64,000 nt of DNA from assembly GCA_913057175.1 (NCBI GenBank), contig CAJXNP010000003.1, forward strand, positions 124,001 through 188,000, read 5' to 3'. Below are positions 16,517-26,647 of the stretch, piece by piece (position 1 is the stretch's first letter; each line of letters opens with the position of its first letter). Position numbers and translations under genes: made by a program. This DNA is from an uncultured Cytophagales bacterium (lineage in GTDB: Bacteria; Bacteroidota; Bacteroidia; Cytophagales; Cyclobacteriaceae). The notes under the pieces are model-generated. The model was not told where the DNA came from, made no database searches, and was given only the letters and a program-made list of their open reading frames with translations.

Positions 16517-17146
16517 ATGACAGAGTTCTGGGAAACAAGCTTTAGGGATAAACAGACCATGTGGGGATTTGAACCTGCTGACTCAGCCATTTCAACGGTT
16601 GAATTGTTCAAAAAACAGGAGTTAAAGGAAATTCTGATTCCGGGATTTGGATATGGTAGAAATGCTAAAATATTCACGGATAATGGATTTCAAGTTACCG
16701 GGATTGAAATCTCCGAAACGGCGATTGGGTTGGCAAAAAAGCATTACGAGGATCGAATAAAAGTATTTCATGGAGGCGTGAGCGACATGCCATTTGATGA
16801 AAAACTGTACGATGGTATCTTTTGTTATGCTTTAATCCATTTGCTGGATGAAAAAGAGCGTGCTAAGCTGATCAATGACTGCTACAACCAGCTGAGGCCG
16901 GGCGGGTACATGGTATTCGTCGCCATATCCAAAAACACCGCTACTTATGGAGAAGGAATAGAAATAAGTAAAGACCGGTTTGAAACCAAACATGGTGTTA
17001 ACCTATTCTATTATGGTTCTGACTCTGTTGACAAAGAATTCGGCAAATATGGTTTGATGGAAGCCAGAGAGATCAATGAACCGGCAAAAAATATGCAGAA
17101 TAAACCCTCCCAAAAATTCTGGTTGATAACTTGCAGAAAACAGTAG
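16517..17146 (+). CDS. Class I SAM-dependent methyltransferase (TehB/thiopurine-methyltransferase-like)
   Basis: A 209-residue cytoplasmic enzyme. Motif I is ILIPGFGYGRNAKIF, the ribose-binding acidic residue is in VTGIEISETAIGLAKKHY, motif II is YDGIFCYALIHLL, and LRPGGYMVFVAIS is post-motif II. The N-terminal FWETSF and MWGFEPADSA resemble TehB or thiopurine-type enzymes that methylate small thiols, metalloids or amines. Co-transcribed with the DUF4386 protein. Confidence 0.85.
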   Translation: MTEFWETSFRDKQTMWGFEPADSAISTVELFKKQELKEILIPGFGYGRNAKIFTDNGFQVTGIEISETAIGLAKKHYEDRIKVFHGGVSDMPFDEKLYDGIFCYALIHLLDEKERAKLINDCYNQLRPGGYMVFVAISKNTATYGEGIEISKDRFETKHGVNLFYYGSDSVDKEFGKYGLMEAREINEPAKNMQNKPSQKFWLITCRKQ

Positions 17147-17350
17147 TTCGGTATTGATGTTTTTCCCAAAAGACTACCCCGTCAGCATTTTGTTTCATTT
17201 TGATTATTCAGTGATATATTACTGTAATCCTACTTTTTAATGAGCATGTTTTATCCCGTTCTTTGTCATTACCTTCAGATTTCGGCTTCGTTTTTAAAAA
17301 TGATGGTAATGATTAGGTTTAACTGTCAAGTGAAATTCAAACGAAAAACA

Positions 17351-18892
17351 TTATCGATCCGCTACTAATGTAAAAATGGACCTCGATGATATTTCCAAAG
17401 AATTCCCTATGTTAAGCTCACCGCTATATTCAAGATCCTTCCCGCTGCTTGTCACATAGGTTTTGAAATCCCTTTCCGAAAAATCTCGAATGTCCAGATT
17501 GACGGTTTTCGAGTCGTAATCGGTGTTGACGATCACGATAACCAATTGATGTTCATCCTGGTAAGAAGAGATTAAAAGTTTATCGCTGTCCGAACCGGAA
17601 GTATTCACTACTGCAATTCTTCTCATGCCCGGCCTGACGAACCTGCTGAAATTACCCATACCCCACAGCATTTTTGATTCAAATACCTCACCATCGTTTT
17701 TATTGTAATCCATATAAACCAGTCCATCCTTATAGTCATATGGGCTGATGGCAATCCACCAATGCCATGCACTTGCATTGGCTAGTGTCAGATCATAGTG
17801 TATGACCTTTGCAAGGTAAATAGCCGGATCCATGGATAAATCCCTCCCTCCGCCTTTGATAAGGGGATTGTCTTCTAAAATGCAATATTCACTCATCCAG
17901 AACTCAAGACCCGGATCAACCTGTATGAGACTGTTATAAAGCTGTTCGCGAAAGCTTCTGAGTTGGTTTTCCGGATAGGTAGTAAAGTAGCTGTGAGCAG
18001 CTACTTTTTTGGGTATGCTGGGAAGGTCGCCTAAATAATAAGGGCTTGAAGGATCAAAAAAATCATGAATTTGATGGTTTCTTTCCGGTAATGAATCATT
18101 TTGATACAGATCGGTGATCCTGCCTGCTTCCGGGATCTCAATTTTGGTTTCGAGGCCTTTCTCCGAAATCGATTCATCCAACTCTTTTACCACTTTGTAA
18201 ATATCCTCATTCCTGTATGAAGATCCTTCCTGACCAGGATTGTCCCAGTTCCACTGAGGCTCGTTTACCGGACTGATGTAGTTAAATGAAATTCCTTGCT
18301 CCTTGAAATGCTGCAAAACGTCAGTCATAAAACCGGCAAAATCGTCTATGTTTTCATCTTTGAGATTTGCGGTATTATCACTGGAGGAATACCCTTTTCC
18401 GTTTTTGGTATAATGAATGGGAGGAGAATTAACAAAGGCGACAAACTGATCTACTCCTCTATCCCTGGCAGCTTCAAGAAACCATTGCTGGCCACTTTGC
18501 TTGCTCCAGTCGTATGACCCATCGGAATTCAAAAAGGTTTCGGCCCGTCTCCACTCATCCTGAATATCGCTGCTTTCACCCTGCTCTGCCGTGCCGGCTC
18601 CAATGTTAAACCTCCACAACGAAAGCCCTATTCCTTCCGGGTTATGGTTTTGATCTACTTCCGTGCTGAATAAAAGGTTAGCTATTTCATTGCGTTTTTC
18701 CAAAGGCCAGTTTTTACCCACAAATTGACAAGACCAGGCATCGGAAGCTCCAAAATTGTGAATGATTTGTTTCTCATTTCCAGGGTCAATCTCAAAAGTC
18801 AACGGCTCATCAACCTCTTCCGAATTTTCCAGTTTGGTACAACCATGAGACAACAGAATTAGGCAAAAGATATAAAAACAGAATTTGTACAT
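17351..18892 (-). CDS. GH30-family glycoside hydrolase lipoprotein
   Basis: A 513-residue secreted lipoprotein (lipobox LLSHGC, Cys18). The (beta/alpha)8 domain starts at IIHNFGASDAWSCQF, typical of GH30. The acid/base is in SPVNEPQWNW (about E210) and the nucleophile in EFWMSEYCIL (about E333). The last about 90 residues are the GH30 side beta domain. GH30 members cut beta-1,6-galactan, beta-1,6-glucan, beta-xylan and related glycans; the subfamily could not be fixed by eye. It is the last gene of the SusC/SusD unit, and the two flanking GH2 enzymes make beta-1,6-galactan the first guess. Confidence 0.85.
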   Translation of the reverse strand: MYKFCFYIFCLILLSHGCTKLENSEEVDEPLTFEIDPGNEKQIIHNFGASDAWSCQFVGKNWPLEKRNEIANLLFSTEVDQNHNPEGIGLSLWRFNIGAGTAEQGESSDIQDEWRRAETFLNSDGSYDWSKQSGQQWFLEAARDRGVDQFVAFVNSPPIHYTKNGKGYSSSDNTANLKDENIDDFAGFMTDVLQHFKEQGISFNYISPVNEPQWNWDNPGQEGSSYRNEDIYKVVKELDESISEKGLETKIEIPEAGRITDLYQNDSLPERNHQIHDFFDPSSPYYLGDLPSIPKKVAAHSYFTTYPENQLRSFREQLYNSLIQVDPGLEFWMSEYCILEDNPLIKGGGRDLSMDPAIYLAKVIHYDLTLANASAWHWWIAISPYDYKDGLVYMDYNKNDGEVFESKMLWGMGNFSRFVRPGMRRIAVVNTSGSDSDKLLISSYQDEHQLVIVIVNTDYDSKTVNLDIRDFSERDFKTYVTSSGKDLEYSGELNIGNSLEISSRSIFTLVADR

Positions 18893-18927
18893 TTTTAGGA
18901 GTGAAAAGAGTTGGCAATCGGCAAAGG

Positions 18928-18955
18928 GCAGTTGGCAATTACCCTTGCCAACTGC
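18928..18955 (-). promoter_or_regulatory. Intra-operon hairpin between susD and the GH30 gene
   Basis: A perfect 11-bp inverted repeat GCAGTTGGCAA/TTGCCAACTGC with loop TTACCC. There is no following T-tract on the minus strand, so it is more likely an mRNA-stabilising or attenuating structure that lowers GH30 expression relative to susD than a full terminator. Confidence 0.5.
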
Positions 18956-18984
18956 ATTTCACCAACTTTTGTTTATTTCAATTT

Positions 18985-20676
18985 TTAGTAATTAGGATTT
19001 TGCGCTAGCTGATCTCCCGAGGACTGAATTTCTGCCCTTGGAATAGGAAGCCAGTAGTGCTGCTCTTCAAAGTTTCTGCCATCCAGGGCAATTTTCCTGG
19101 TATAGGTCAAATCTTCTCCCTCTTTGGTGATCGTAATACCATAGGCGGGGACATTCTCGGTTTCCATGGCGATCTCCCATCTTCTCACGTCATAGAACCG
19201 ATGCTCTTCAAATGCCAGTTCAACCTGTCTTTCCCTGCGAATGTGTTCACGCATCTCATCCTGGCTCAAACCTTCAGGCAGGTCAGGCATTCCGGCCCTC
19301 TCTCTTATTAAATTAATGGCGTTGTAGACTGATTCATCCGGACCAACCGCTTCGTTCTGGGCTTCCGCATAATTCAGGAGAATTTCAGCATACCGGATGT
19401 AAATCCAGGGCTGAACGCCGGCGATGTCCCATGGATTGTCAATGGGCAATTCTTCATCGATGAATTTGTACAGATAATAGCCCGTCTTTGAAGCGTTCCA
19501 GTTTGATGGCCCATCGGGACTATCCTGACCACCCGGGGTAAAGGTCTCTACCTCCCTACCCCTATAAATTGCACCATTGTAAAGAACAGTCGCATAAAAA
19601 CGAGGATCCCGGTTTTCGTAAGGATTTTCAGCATGATCAGGATTATTCCAATCAAAAGGCTCAGCAGAAGATCCTCCGTCTTCGACTACTTCATATGCAT
19701 CGACAAAATTCTGAAGAGGTGTGTTTCCTGCCCATCCACCATAACCATTCGGTCCATTGGATATCTCCAGACACACATGTCTTGCCCCTCTTGTATAGAG
19801 TCTCTCGAATATAATTTCGGGACTATTTTCATCCAGAAATAAAGTTCTGTAATCAGAATGCAAACTGTAGTAGCCAAGATCCATCACCGCTTTGGCAGCA
19901 TTTGCGGCATCCTGCCATGAACCGGTATTATACAATGGGCTTGCAGCGTAAAGCATTAACCTTGCCTTCAGCGCCATGGCAGCTGCCCTGGTCGCACGCC
20001 CCAATTCCCATCTGCCTGAGTTCTGGTCCGGTAATCCATTGGCAGCTTCATCCAACTGTTGCAACGTGTAAGAAATGGCCTCAGAAATCGGAGAGCGATT
20101 AAATAGCTCCGGATTCGTGAGATCATCTGTCAATTCATAAACCTCGTCTCCCATCAATACCACCTCTCCGTAATTTCTAATAAGATCGTGATAACGATAT
20201 GCACGGATGAATTTAATCTCCGCTTCCAGAAGATCTTTGCCTTCCTGGCTCATTGGTACGATTTCGAGGTTTTCAAGAGCATAGTTACATTCGCGGATAC
20301 TTCTGTAGCTTCGCCCCCAAATCGTACCGGCTATACCGGTATTTTCGGGTGCCAACTGGCCTCTTTGAATTAGCCAGGTATCATCGTCGTTGTTATAAAT
20401 GGCTTCGTCGGTTAGCGCCGCCCATAGTGCATATTCAAATCCTCTTCCGAAACCGGGAGGGGTGCCTTCTGCTTCCTTATTTGTCAGGCGCACTCCCATA
20501 TACCTGTTAATAACAAAATCTTCAAACAAGGTAGAATCGGAAACAATAGCAGCATCGGAAATCCTATCGGTAGCTGTCACATCGAGGAATTCATCATCAC
20601 AACCTGATAGCATACCAATCAGGCCAGCCGCTAGTATTAAATTGATTATTCTATATTTAATTTTCATTTTCTTCAA
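18985..20676 (-). CDS. SusD/RagB family glycan-binding lipoprotein
   Basis: A 563-residue outer-membrane lipoprotein (lipobox GMLSGC, Cys26, followed by acidic DDEF as in surface-exposed Bacteroidota lipoproteins). The tetratricopeptide-like N-terminal part (EIKFIRAYRYHDLIRNYG) and the C-terminal hallmarks WIYIRYAEILLNYAEAQNE, INLIRERAGMPDL and ERQVELAFEEHRFYDVRRW identify SusD. It forms the lid of the SusC transporter and binds oligosaccharides. Its ATG lies 2 bases after the SusC stop. Confidence 0.95.
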   Translation of the reverse strand: MKKMKIKYRIINLILAAGLIGMLSGCDDEFLDVTATDRISDAAIVSDSTLFEDFVINRYMGVRLTNKEAEGTPPGFGRGFEYALWAALTDEAIYNNDDDTWLIQRGQLAPENTGIAGTIWGRSYRSIRECNYALENLEIVPMSQEGKDLLEAEIKFIRAYRYHDLIRNYGEVVLMGDEVYELTDDLTNPELFNRSPISEAISYTLQQLDEAANGLPDQNSGRWELGRATRAAAMALKARLMLYAASPLYNTGSWQDAANAAKAVMDLGYYSLHSDYRTLFLDENSPEIIFERLYTRGARHVCLEISNGPNGYGGWAGNTPLQNFVDAYEVVEDGGSSAEPFDWNNPDHAENPYENRDPRFYATVLYNGAIYRGREVETFTPGGQDSPDGPSNWNASKTGYYLYKFIDEELPIDNPWDIAGVQPWIYIRYAEILLNYAEAQNEAVGPDESVYNAINLIRERAGMPDLPEGLSQDEMREHIRRERQVELAFEEHRFYDVRRWEIAMETENVPAYGITITKEGEDLTYTRKIALDGRNFEEQHYWLPIPRAEIQSSGDQLAQNPNY

Positions 20677-20678
20677 TT

Positions 20679-23600
20679 TTAAAACTGAACATTTACACCT
20701 AAACTTATGATTCGCTGCTGCGGATAGAATTGAGCACTTTCACTGCTTCCCTCAGGATCATAATCCTTTACTTCCGTAATGGTAAACAGGTTAAAGGCGT
20801 TTAGATTTACACGCAAACCCGAAATACCGATCTTTGAGATCATTGCCTCCGGGAAGTTGTAACCAATTGCTACATTTTTAAGTCGTAAAAATGCGGCATT
20901 GTTCAGCCAGAAATCATTGCGATAAAGACCTCCATTGATAGATGATGAAGCACGGGTATCTACTCTTGGATAGGAGCCATCCGGATTGGTTGGACTCCAT
21001 CTGTTATCCGCCCAACTGCTGTAAAAATTACCAATCGTTCCGGACTCAGCCAGTACATATTGTCTCACCCTCGCCTGACCGGCAAATAATAGAGAAACAT
21101 CAAAGTTTTTCCAACCACCACTTAAATTGAGCCCATAAGTTATTTGCGGAATGTTACCCAATTCGGTCCTGACCTGGTCATCTGCAGTGATCTCTCCATC
21201 ACCGTTGTAATCCTCATAGATCAAATCGCCCGGTTGTGCGCCAGACAAATGTGGGTAGTCATTTAAATCTTCATCAGACCTGAAAATACCCAATACATTG
21301 TAAAGTAAATAGGTATTTAACGGACCACCGGTTTGACGTTGATAATCCAACACAGTTGGCGCTTCATCGATAAAAATGATCTCGCTTTTCGCATACGTCA
21401 TGTTGGCGGAAACATCATACCAGAAATCATTCTTCATGTTTTTATAGCCAATGGTAGTCTCAAATCCATTATTGTTTACCTTACCGAGGTTCTCATCGGG
21501 AACCAGGGGGACAACATCATCCGTATTCGGATCAGGGTCGTATGGATTGACAATTCCTGATACATTAGGAATGGAAGCATTCCTCGCTGCAAGAATATCG
21601 GATCTCTTTTGCATAAAATATATGAATTCGAAAGAAAAGCCTCTGAATAATGTTGCATTCAATCCAATATCTGTCTTTTCTGCTTTTTCCCATGTGATTC
21701 CCGGATTCGCTAATTTTGTCAGGTCGATACCGGGATGCCTCTGACCACCAATTACATATACACTATTGAAGGTGTAATTATTGAAGTACTGAAACTGGCT
21801 GACATTATCATTTCCCAACTGGCCGTAAGAGGCTCTGATCTTCAGGTCGTCGATAAAGGAAACATCATCAAACCACCCTTCTTCTGATATTCTCCATCCT
21901 GCAGCAATTGCGGGAAAATATCCATATCTTTCACCGTCAGGAAAAGTAGAAGATCCGTCAATCCTCATTTGCACCTCTGCCAGATATTTTTCATTGAAAT
22001 TGTAGGCAATTCTACCAATATAACTTCGCCGGGTATAATTATAGCTATCGCCATAATTATCACGATCATTGGCCGCAGATCCTCCCTGGGATAATTCAGG
22101 AGTTTCTATGGTAGGGTAATTCAACCTTGAAGCCCCGAATGTCTGTCTTGTATTTTTACTTTGCTCATATGCGATGAATGCATTGATATTGTGCAAACCA
22201 AGCTGTCTTTCATAATTCAATTTGATATTGGAAGTAATCAATGAAATGTTTTCCTGGCTTTCATCTAACCTGGCTGCACCCGAAGAACCTCCTGTAACAA
22301 CAGGTATATAAGAATCATTTTCACTGTCATAATTGTAGAGTGTATAGGGTTTGCTGAAAGTCTTGGTGAAATTCCAGGTCTTATCAACCGAATAGAAACC
22401 ATCAACAGACACACCATTCAGAAAAGGAATGTCATATCGACCCTTTAAGATTCCGTTAAAAACACTGCGAGGGTTATCGCTTGTGCCACCAATATCAGTA
22501 ACCATCACTACAGGGTTATAATTTTCAACCCCTGTTGAAGGCAATCCGTTCGGATATCGATCGATTACTGTTGGATATGCGCGGTAAATATTCCTGAAAA
22601 GGTCTCCGGCACTATATACAGGGTAAAGCCTGTCTTCTTGTCTTCCATTCAGTAATAAACCGACACTCAAATTATCTGTGATATTGGCATCAATGTTTGA
22701 ACGAAAGCTGTATTGTTTATAATCAGTGACACCATCCTTGTAGAGGCCATCCTGATCCAACAAACCCAATGAAACAAAATACTTTACATTTTCAGTTCCT
22801 CCGTTTACAGATAAATTGTGCTGTTGCTGGATACTCGTGTTTTGCAGGGTAGACTCCGCCCAATCGGTATTTGGGTAAAGAAAGGGATCAGAACCATCTC
22901 CAAATTTTTGAATTTCATCTTCCGTATAAACCTGGTTGAGACCACCTGCTTTATTATTGTAATACTCTATTTCATTCTGAATAGTGGCATAGGTTGGAGC
23001 ATCCGCCATGTCTGGCAATCTTGTAGGAGAAGAGAACCCAAGATCATAGCTGTATTGGATATTGGGCTTCCCCAATTTACCTTTTTTGGTTGTCACCAAA
23101 ATAACTCCATTGGCAGCGCGGCTACCATAGACAGCTGCCGATGCATCTTTCAAAACGGAAATGCTCTCAATATCATTTGGGTTAAGACGGCTGAGACCTC
23201 CCAACTGACCGGGAACACCATCCACAACGACAAGGACATCGTTATTTCCGGTTGTGGCCAATCCTCTGATGAAAATATTACTTCCATCATAACCTGGTTC
23301 ACCACCTCGGTTATTGGCGACAAGACCAGAAAACCTGCCAGCAAGGGAGTTGGTAACATTTGGCTGGGGGCTTTCAACGAGTGCCTCCCCTTTCACCTGT
23401 GAAATAGACCCTGTTAATGTCTCTTTCTTTTGCTCACCATAACCAATGACCACAATCTCAGAAAGTTCGGCAATATCCGGAGTCATTGTCAGGTCAATAA
23501 CCGACTTTCCTGTGATATCGACTTCTTCAGAGAGATAACCAATGTAGCTGAAGACCAAAGTCGAATATCCCTCCGGAACCTGAACGGTATAATCTCCATT

Positions 23601-23789
23601 GACATCAGAGACTGTTCCTTCAGCTGTACCTTTTATCAGGATGTTTACTCCTGGTAAGGGTTCATTTTCATCCGATATTATCGTACCGGAAATGCTTTTC
23701 GCACCACTCTGGCTAAAGCCTAAACTTTGCCAAAACACAAGGAGTATCAGCATCACAATACTCCGATAATTGGGTAATTCTTTTTTCAT
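20679..23789 (-). CDS. SusC/RagA TonB-dependent transporter
   Basis: A 1036-residue outer-membrane receptor. After a signal peptide (to about residue 28) comes a carboxypeptidase-D-regulatory-like domain (ISGTIISDENEPLPGVN), then the TonB-box/plug region with IVVIGYGEQKKETLTGSIS and the plug signatures NVTNSLAGRFSGL, VLVVVDGVPG and ISVLKDASAAVYGSRAANG. A 22-strand barrel ends in the terminal aromatic NVQF. There is no N-terminal anti-sigma-interacting (STN) domain, which agrees with control by the linked hybrid two-component regulator. First gene of the susCD-GH30 unit. Confidence 0.95.
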   Translation of the reverse strand: MKKELPNYRSIVMLILLVFWQSLGFSQSGAKSISGTIISDENEPLPGVNILIKGTAEGTVSDVNGDYTVQVPEGYSTLVFSYIGYLSEEVDITGKSVIDLTMTPDIAELSEIVVIGYGEQKKETLTGSISQVKGEALVESPQPNVTNSLAGRFSGLVANNRGGEPGYDGSNIFIRGLATTGNNDVLVVVDGVPGQLGGLSRLNPNDIESISVLKDASAAVYGSRAANGVILVTTKKGKLGKPNIQYSYDLGFSSPTRLPDMADAPTYATIQNEIEYYNNKAGGLNQVYTEDEIQKFGDGSDPFLYPNTDWAESTLQNTSIQQQHNLSVNGGTENVKYFVSLGLLDQDGLYKDGVTDYKQYSFRSNIDANITDNLSVGLLLNGRQEDRLYPVYSAGDLFRNIYRAYPTVIDRYPNGLPSTGVENYNPVVMVTDIGGTSDNPRSVFNGILKGRYDIPFLNGVSVDGFYSVDKTWNFTKTFSKPYTLYNYDSENDSYIPVVTGGSSGAARLDESQENISLITSNIKLNYERQLGLHNINAFIAYEQSKNTRQTFGASRLNYPTIETPELSQGGSAANDRDNYGDSYNYTRRSYIGRIAYNFNEKYLAEVQMRIDGSSTFPDGERYGYFPAIAAGWRISEEGWFDDVSFIDDLKIRASYGQLGNDNVSQFQYFNNYTFNSVYVIGGQRHPGIDLTKLANPGITWEKAEKTDIGLNATLFRGFSFEFIYFMQKRSDILAARNASIPNVSGIVNPYDPDPNTDDVVPLVPDENLGKVNNNGFETTIGYKNMKNDFWYDVSANMTYAKSEIIFIDEAPTVLDYQRQTGGPLNTYLLYNVLGIFRSDEDLNDYPHLSGAQPGDLIYEDYNGDGEITADDQVRTELGNIPQITYGLNLSGGWKNFDVSLLFAGQARVRQYVLAESGTIGNFYSSWADNRWSPTNPDGSYPRVDTRASSSINGGLYRNDFWLNNAAFLRLKNVAIGYNFPEAMISKIGISGLRVNLNAFNLFTITEVKDYDPEGSSESAQFYPQQRIISLGVNVQF

Positions 23790-23928
23790 ACTTTTTGATT
23801 TTTATCTTAAAAATTCGTCATAACTGACAACTAAATGTAGATTGAATTCTGTTGCTTTTGGGGATCAAATCATTCATTCAGCATACATAAAAAGTTCATA
23901 TTTTCGTGGCTTGCCACAGGAGGCAAAG

Positions 23929-23962
23929 GCCTCTCTGAAGGCCATTATTTCTTCAGAGAGGC
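23929..23962 (-). terminator. Hairpin at the 3' end of the GH2 gene
   Basis: A perfect 12-bp stem GCCTCTCTGAAG (23929-23940) / CTTCAGAGAGGC (23951-23962), loop 10, which on the minus strand spans the last GH2 codons and the stop. It has no long T-tract. It probably ends or stabilises the GH2 transcript just upstream of the susC promoter region (23790-23928). Confidence 0.45.
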
Positions 23963-26479
23963 AGAATCACTAACCAATTCCTTAGAAACCTCAATGGTCA
24001 TTTCAAAAGGTTTTAGCCATGGAGATGTAAATGCTACCTTGATTTCACCTTCTTCTCCAGTAGCCTGGATGTAAGCGAGGATCCTGCCATGGTACACCCT
24101 GTGTGCATCGTCGGTGTAGTCGGTCATATCTTTATTATTACTGGCTTCCAATCCAAGCAGCTTGCCGGGACCCGCAATGTGGCAGGTAACTTCGTTGTCT
24201 GAGATCATAACAGGGATGCCATTCTTATCCACCACCTGGACAACTACCTGTGCCAGGCCATTATCCTGACTAATTTTTTCTTCTCCTTTCAGGATGGTTA
24301 AAGCAAAGGGCGCTTCCGATGACTGAATGGCGTATCGCGAAATTTCTTCACCATCATTATTTAATCCGATTACTTCTAGTTTTCCCTCTTTATAGGGGAT
24401 GTCCCAATAGATGATGCCGGTATTCTGATCATATTCTTTGATCTGACCAACCACCTCGCCATTCAATTCCAATCTTGCTTTGGCAGCGTTGGTGTAGCAA
24501 ACAACGCGGATGGATTGTCCAACCCGGTAATTCCAGATTGGCCAGGCATCCATAGAAGGGACTTTTTCTACATAATCACTTCCTTCATCTTCGTATTGGG
24601 ACAACACATCATTAGATTGGTTTTTACCTCCCCTTCCAGGGGTGGGATAAGTACCCAGATAAGCCATAGGTTTGTCGGACCACAGCGACATGCGGAAATA
24701 TCCTCGGGGTTTAATAAATCCTCCAAAGTCCATCAATCCAGAATAAAAACCTCGTGAAGGCCATCTTCCTGATTCACCCAGATAGTCTATACCCGTCCAG
24801 AGGAATTGTCCGAAAATAAAGTCATTCTCAGTAACTGCTTTCCACGCGTCGATATCATGACGGTTCTCACTTCCGTAAATGACCCTTTCCGGATATTTTG
24901 CATGATCTGAAGCATAACGGCTTTCTGTGTAATTATAACCGGCTATATCTAACGCTCCCGGATATTCCGTTTCGTTGGACATGGCCACTCCGGCCAGTCC
25001 CGCGGTGACGGGGCGCGAGGTGTCATATTTTTTCACCACAGCAACCAGTTTTTTAGCAATAGCCCCTAGTCGCATGGCATCCGGAGCGTCCTTTTTATAT
25101 CCGCCAAAGATGGGTTGGGTGAAGCCATCCTTTTCACTTCCATCGAGTATCGGATGAGAATAAGGATCATTGGGGTAGTCCACTTCATTGCCGATGCTCC
25201 AGGCAAAGATGGAAATGTGGTTTCGGTCACGACGGACCATATCAGCCAGATCAGTCTCTCCCCATTCCTCAAAGAAGTCATAAGACCCTTCAAACCCAGG
25301 CGTCCCCACATTCCATCCTTCCAGCCATTTTCTTTTTGGGAATTCCCATTCATCAAAAGCTTCGTTTAATACAAGAACACCCAGTTCATCACATAATTCA
25401 TATAAAGAGGGAGCCTGTGGATTATGACTGGTTCGGATGGCATTTACACCAATTTCTTTCAGCGTCTGAATTCTTTTTTTCAGGACGTTGTGATATACGG
25501 CGGAACCTAATACACCTTCGTCATGATGCAGGCAAACACCCTTAACTTTCATCCATTTTCCATTCAGGGCAAAACCTTTATCGGGATCAAAAGTATAAGA
25601 CCGGATCCCGGTGGTCGTAATGGTTTCATCGGTTATTTCCCCGTCTTCCAGTACGGTCGTTTTCAGTTGATAAAGATCCGGAGAATCAACACTCCAAAGC
25701 TTCGGATTTCGAACTTTCAGATCCGCTGAAAGTTTATTCTTTTGACCAGCCGCCACGGAAATGTTTTTAGTAGCTTTAGCAACTACTTCTCCATCCGGTG
25801 AGAATAATTCATTGACCACAGTCAGATCGCTATCGCCTGATGTTCCGTTTTCTACTTCTACTTCTACCTTTATATTGGCTTTCTTATCCGAAACATTTTC
25901 GGGATAGGCAAAGACACCCCACTGTGCGATGTGAATGGGATTGGCATAAACCAGCCATACATTCCGATAAATACCTGACCCTGTGTACCATCGGGAATCG
26001 GCAGATTTACTGTGGTCGACCCGAACAGCAATGACATTTTCTTCTCCTGTTTTAATATGGGGAGTAGCATCGTACATAAATGAGATATATCCGTTGGGAC
26101 GTTTTCCCAACAATTGCCCATTGATGTAAACTTCACTGCGGTTATAGACTCCTTCAAAATACAGGTATACCCTTTTACCTTCCTTATCATCCGGAATCTC
26201 AATGGTTTTCCGGTACCATCCTATTCCTCCGGGAAGGTATCCGGATGCGCTTGCCAGGGTGGGGCTTAATTGACCTTTCACACTCCAGTCGTGTGGTACA
26301 GAGATTTCCTTCCATTTGCTATCATCAAATGATGGTTGCTGGGCATCTTTTACATCCTCCAGCCTAAACTTCCAATCATCATTGATCTTTTCTCCCTCTC
26401 CAAAAGATACCTGACCAAAAGAGGGCCATGAAAGTGAAACGATCAACAACCACAAAATCAACGGGTATTTATAGTTCAT
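23945..26479 (-). CDS. GH2 family beta-galactosidase-type glycoside hydrolase
   Basis: An 844-residue periplasmic enzyme with a signal peptide (SWPSFGQ end, about residue 22). Sugar-binding jelly roll at about 30-195 (SVPHDWSVKG, GGIGWYRKTIEIP, YFEGVYNRSEVYING), immunoglobulin-like domain at about 200-300, TIM barrel at about 300-600. Acid/base in FAWSIGNEVD (about E431) and nucleophile in IYGSENRHD (about E538); C-terminal DUF4982-type and bacterial Ig-like domains. The pattern is that of exo-beta-galactosidases and related GH2 enzymes in Bacteroidota PULs. Located between susC and the hybrid regulator. Confidence 0.9.
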   Translation of the reverse strand: MNYKYPLILWLLIVSLSWPSFGQVSFGEGEKINDDWKFRLEDVKDAQQPSFDDSKWKEISVPHDWSVKGQLSPTLASASGYLPGGIGWYRKTIEIPDDKEGKRVYLYFEGVYNRSEVYINGQLLGKRPNGYISFMYDATPHIKTGEENVIAVRVDHSKSADSRWYTGSGIYRNVWLVYANPIHIAQWGVFAYPENVSDKKANIKVEVEVENGTSGDSDLTVVNELFSPDGEVVAKATKNISVAAGQKNKLSADLKVRNPKLWSVDSPDLYQLKTTVLEDGEITDETITTTGIRSYTFDPDKGFALNGKWMKVKGVCLHHDEGVLGSAVYHNVLKKRIQTLKEIGVNAIRTSHNPQAPSLYELCDELGVLVLNEAFDEWEFPKRKWLEGWNVGTPGFEGSYDFFEEWGETDLADMVRRDRNHISIFAWSIGNEVDYPNDPYSHPILDGSEKDGFTQPIFGGYKKDAPDAMRLGAIAKKLVAVVKKYDTSRPVTAGLAGVAMSNETEYPGALDIAGYNYTESRYASDHAKYPERVIYGSENRHDIDAWKAVTENDFIFGQFLWTGIDYLGESGRWPSRGFYSGLMDFGGFIKPRGYFRMSLWSDKPMAYLGTYPTPGRGGKNQSNDVLSQYEDEGSDYVEKVPSMDAWPIWNYRVGQSIRVVCYTNAAKARLELNGEVVGQIKEYDQNTGIIYWDIPYKEGKLEVIGLNNDGEEISRYAIQSSEAPFALTILKGEEKISQDNGLAQVVVQVVDKNGIPVMISDNEVTCHIAGPGKLLGLEASNNKDMTDYTDDAHRVYHGRILAYIQATGEEGEIKVAFTSPWLKPFEMTIEVSKELVSDSASLKK

Positions 26480-26647
26480 TTTTATAAGAATTTTTGTTGA
26501 AAATATGGGTTAAGGTAGATAATTGCCTGACCACAGAAGGGCTGATATCATTCACAAAGTGGTAGTGGAGAATTCAATTTTGGATCCCCTCAAACCCTCA
26601 AAGCGTTCAGAACCCCTGGAGGGTTTTCTTTGGAGAGGTTCCAGATT

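Noticed and set aside
22818-23402. A 194-codon plus-strand frame opposite SusC
   Set aside because: It is the complement of the conserved plug region of SusC; a shadow frame.
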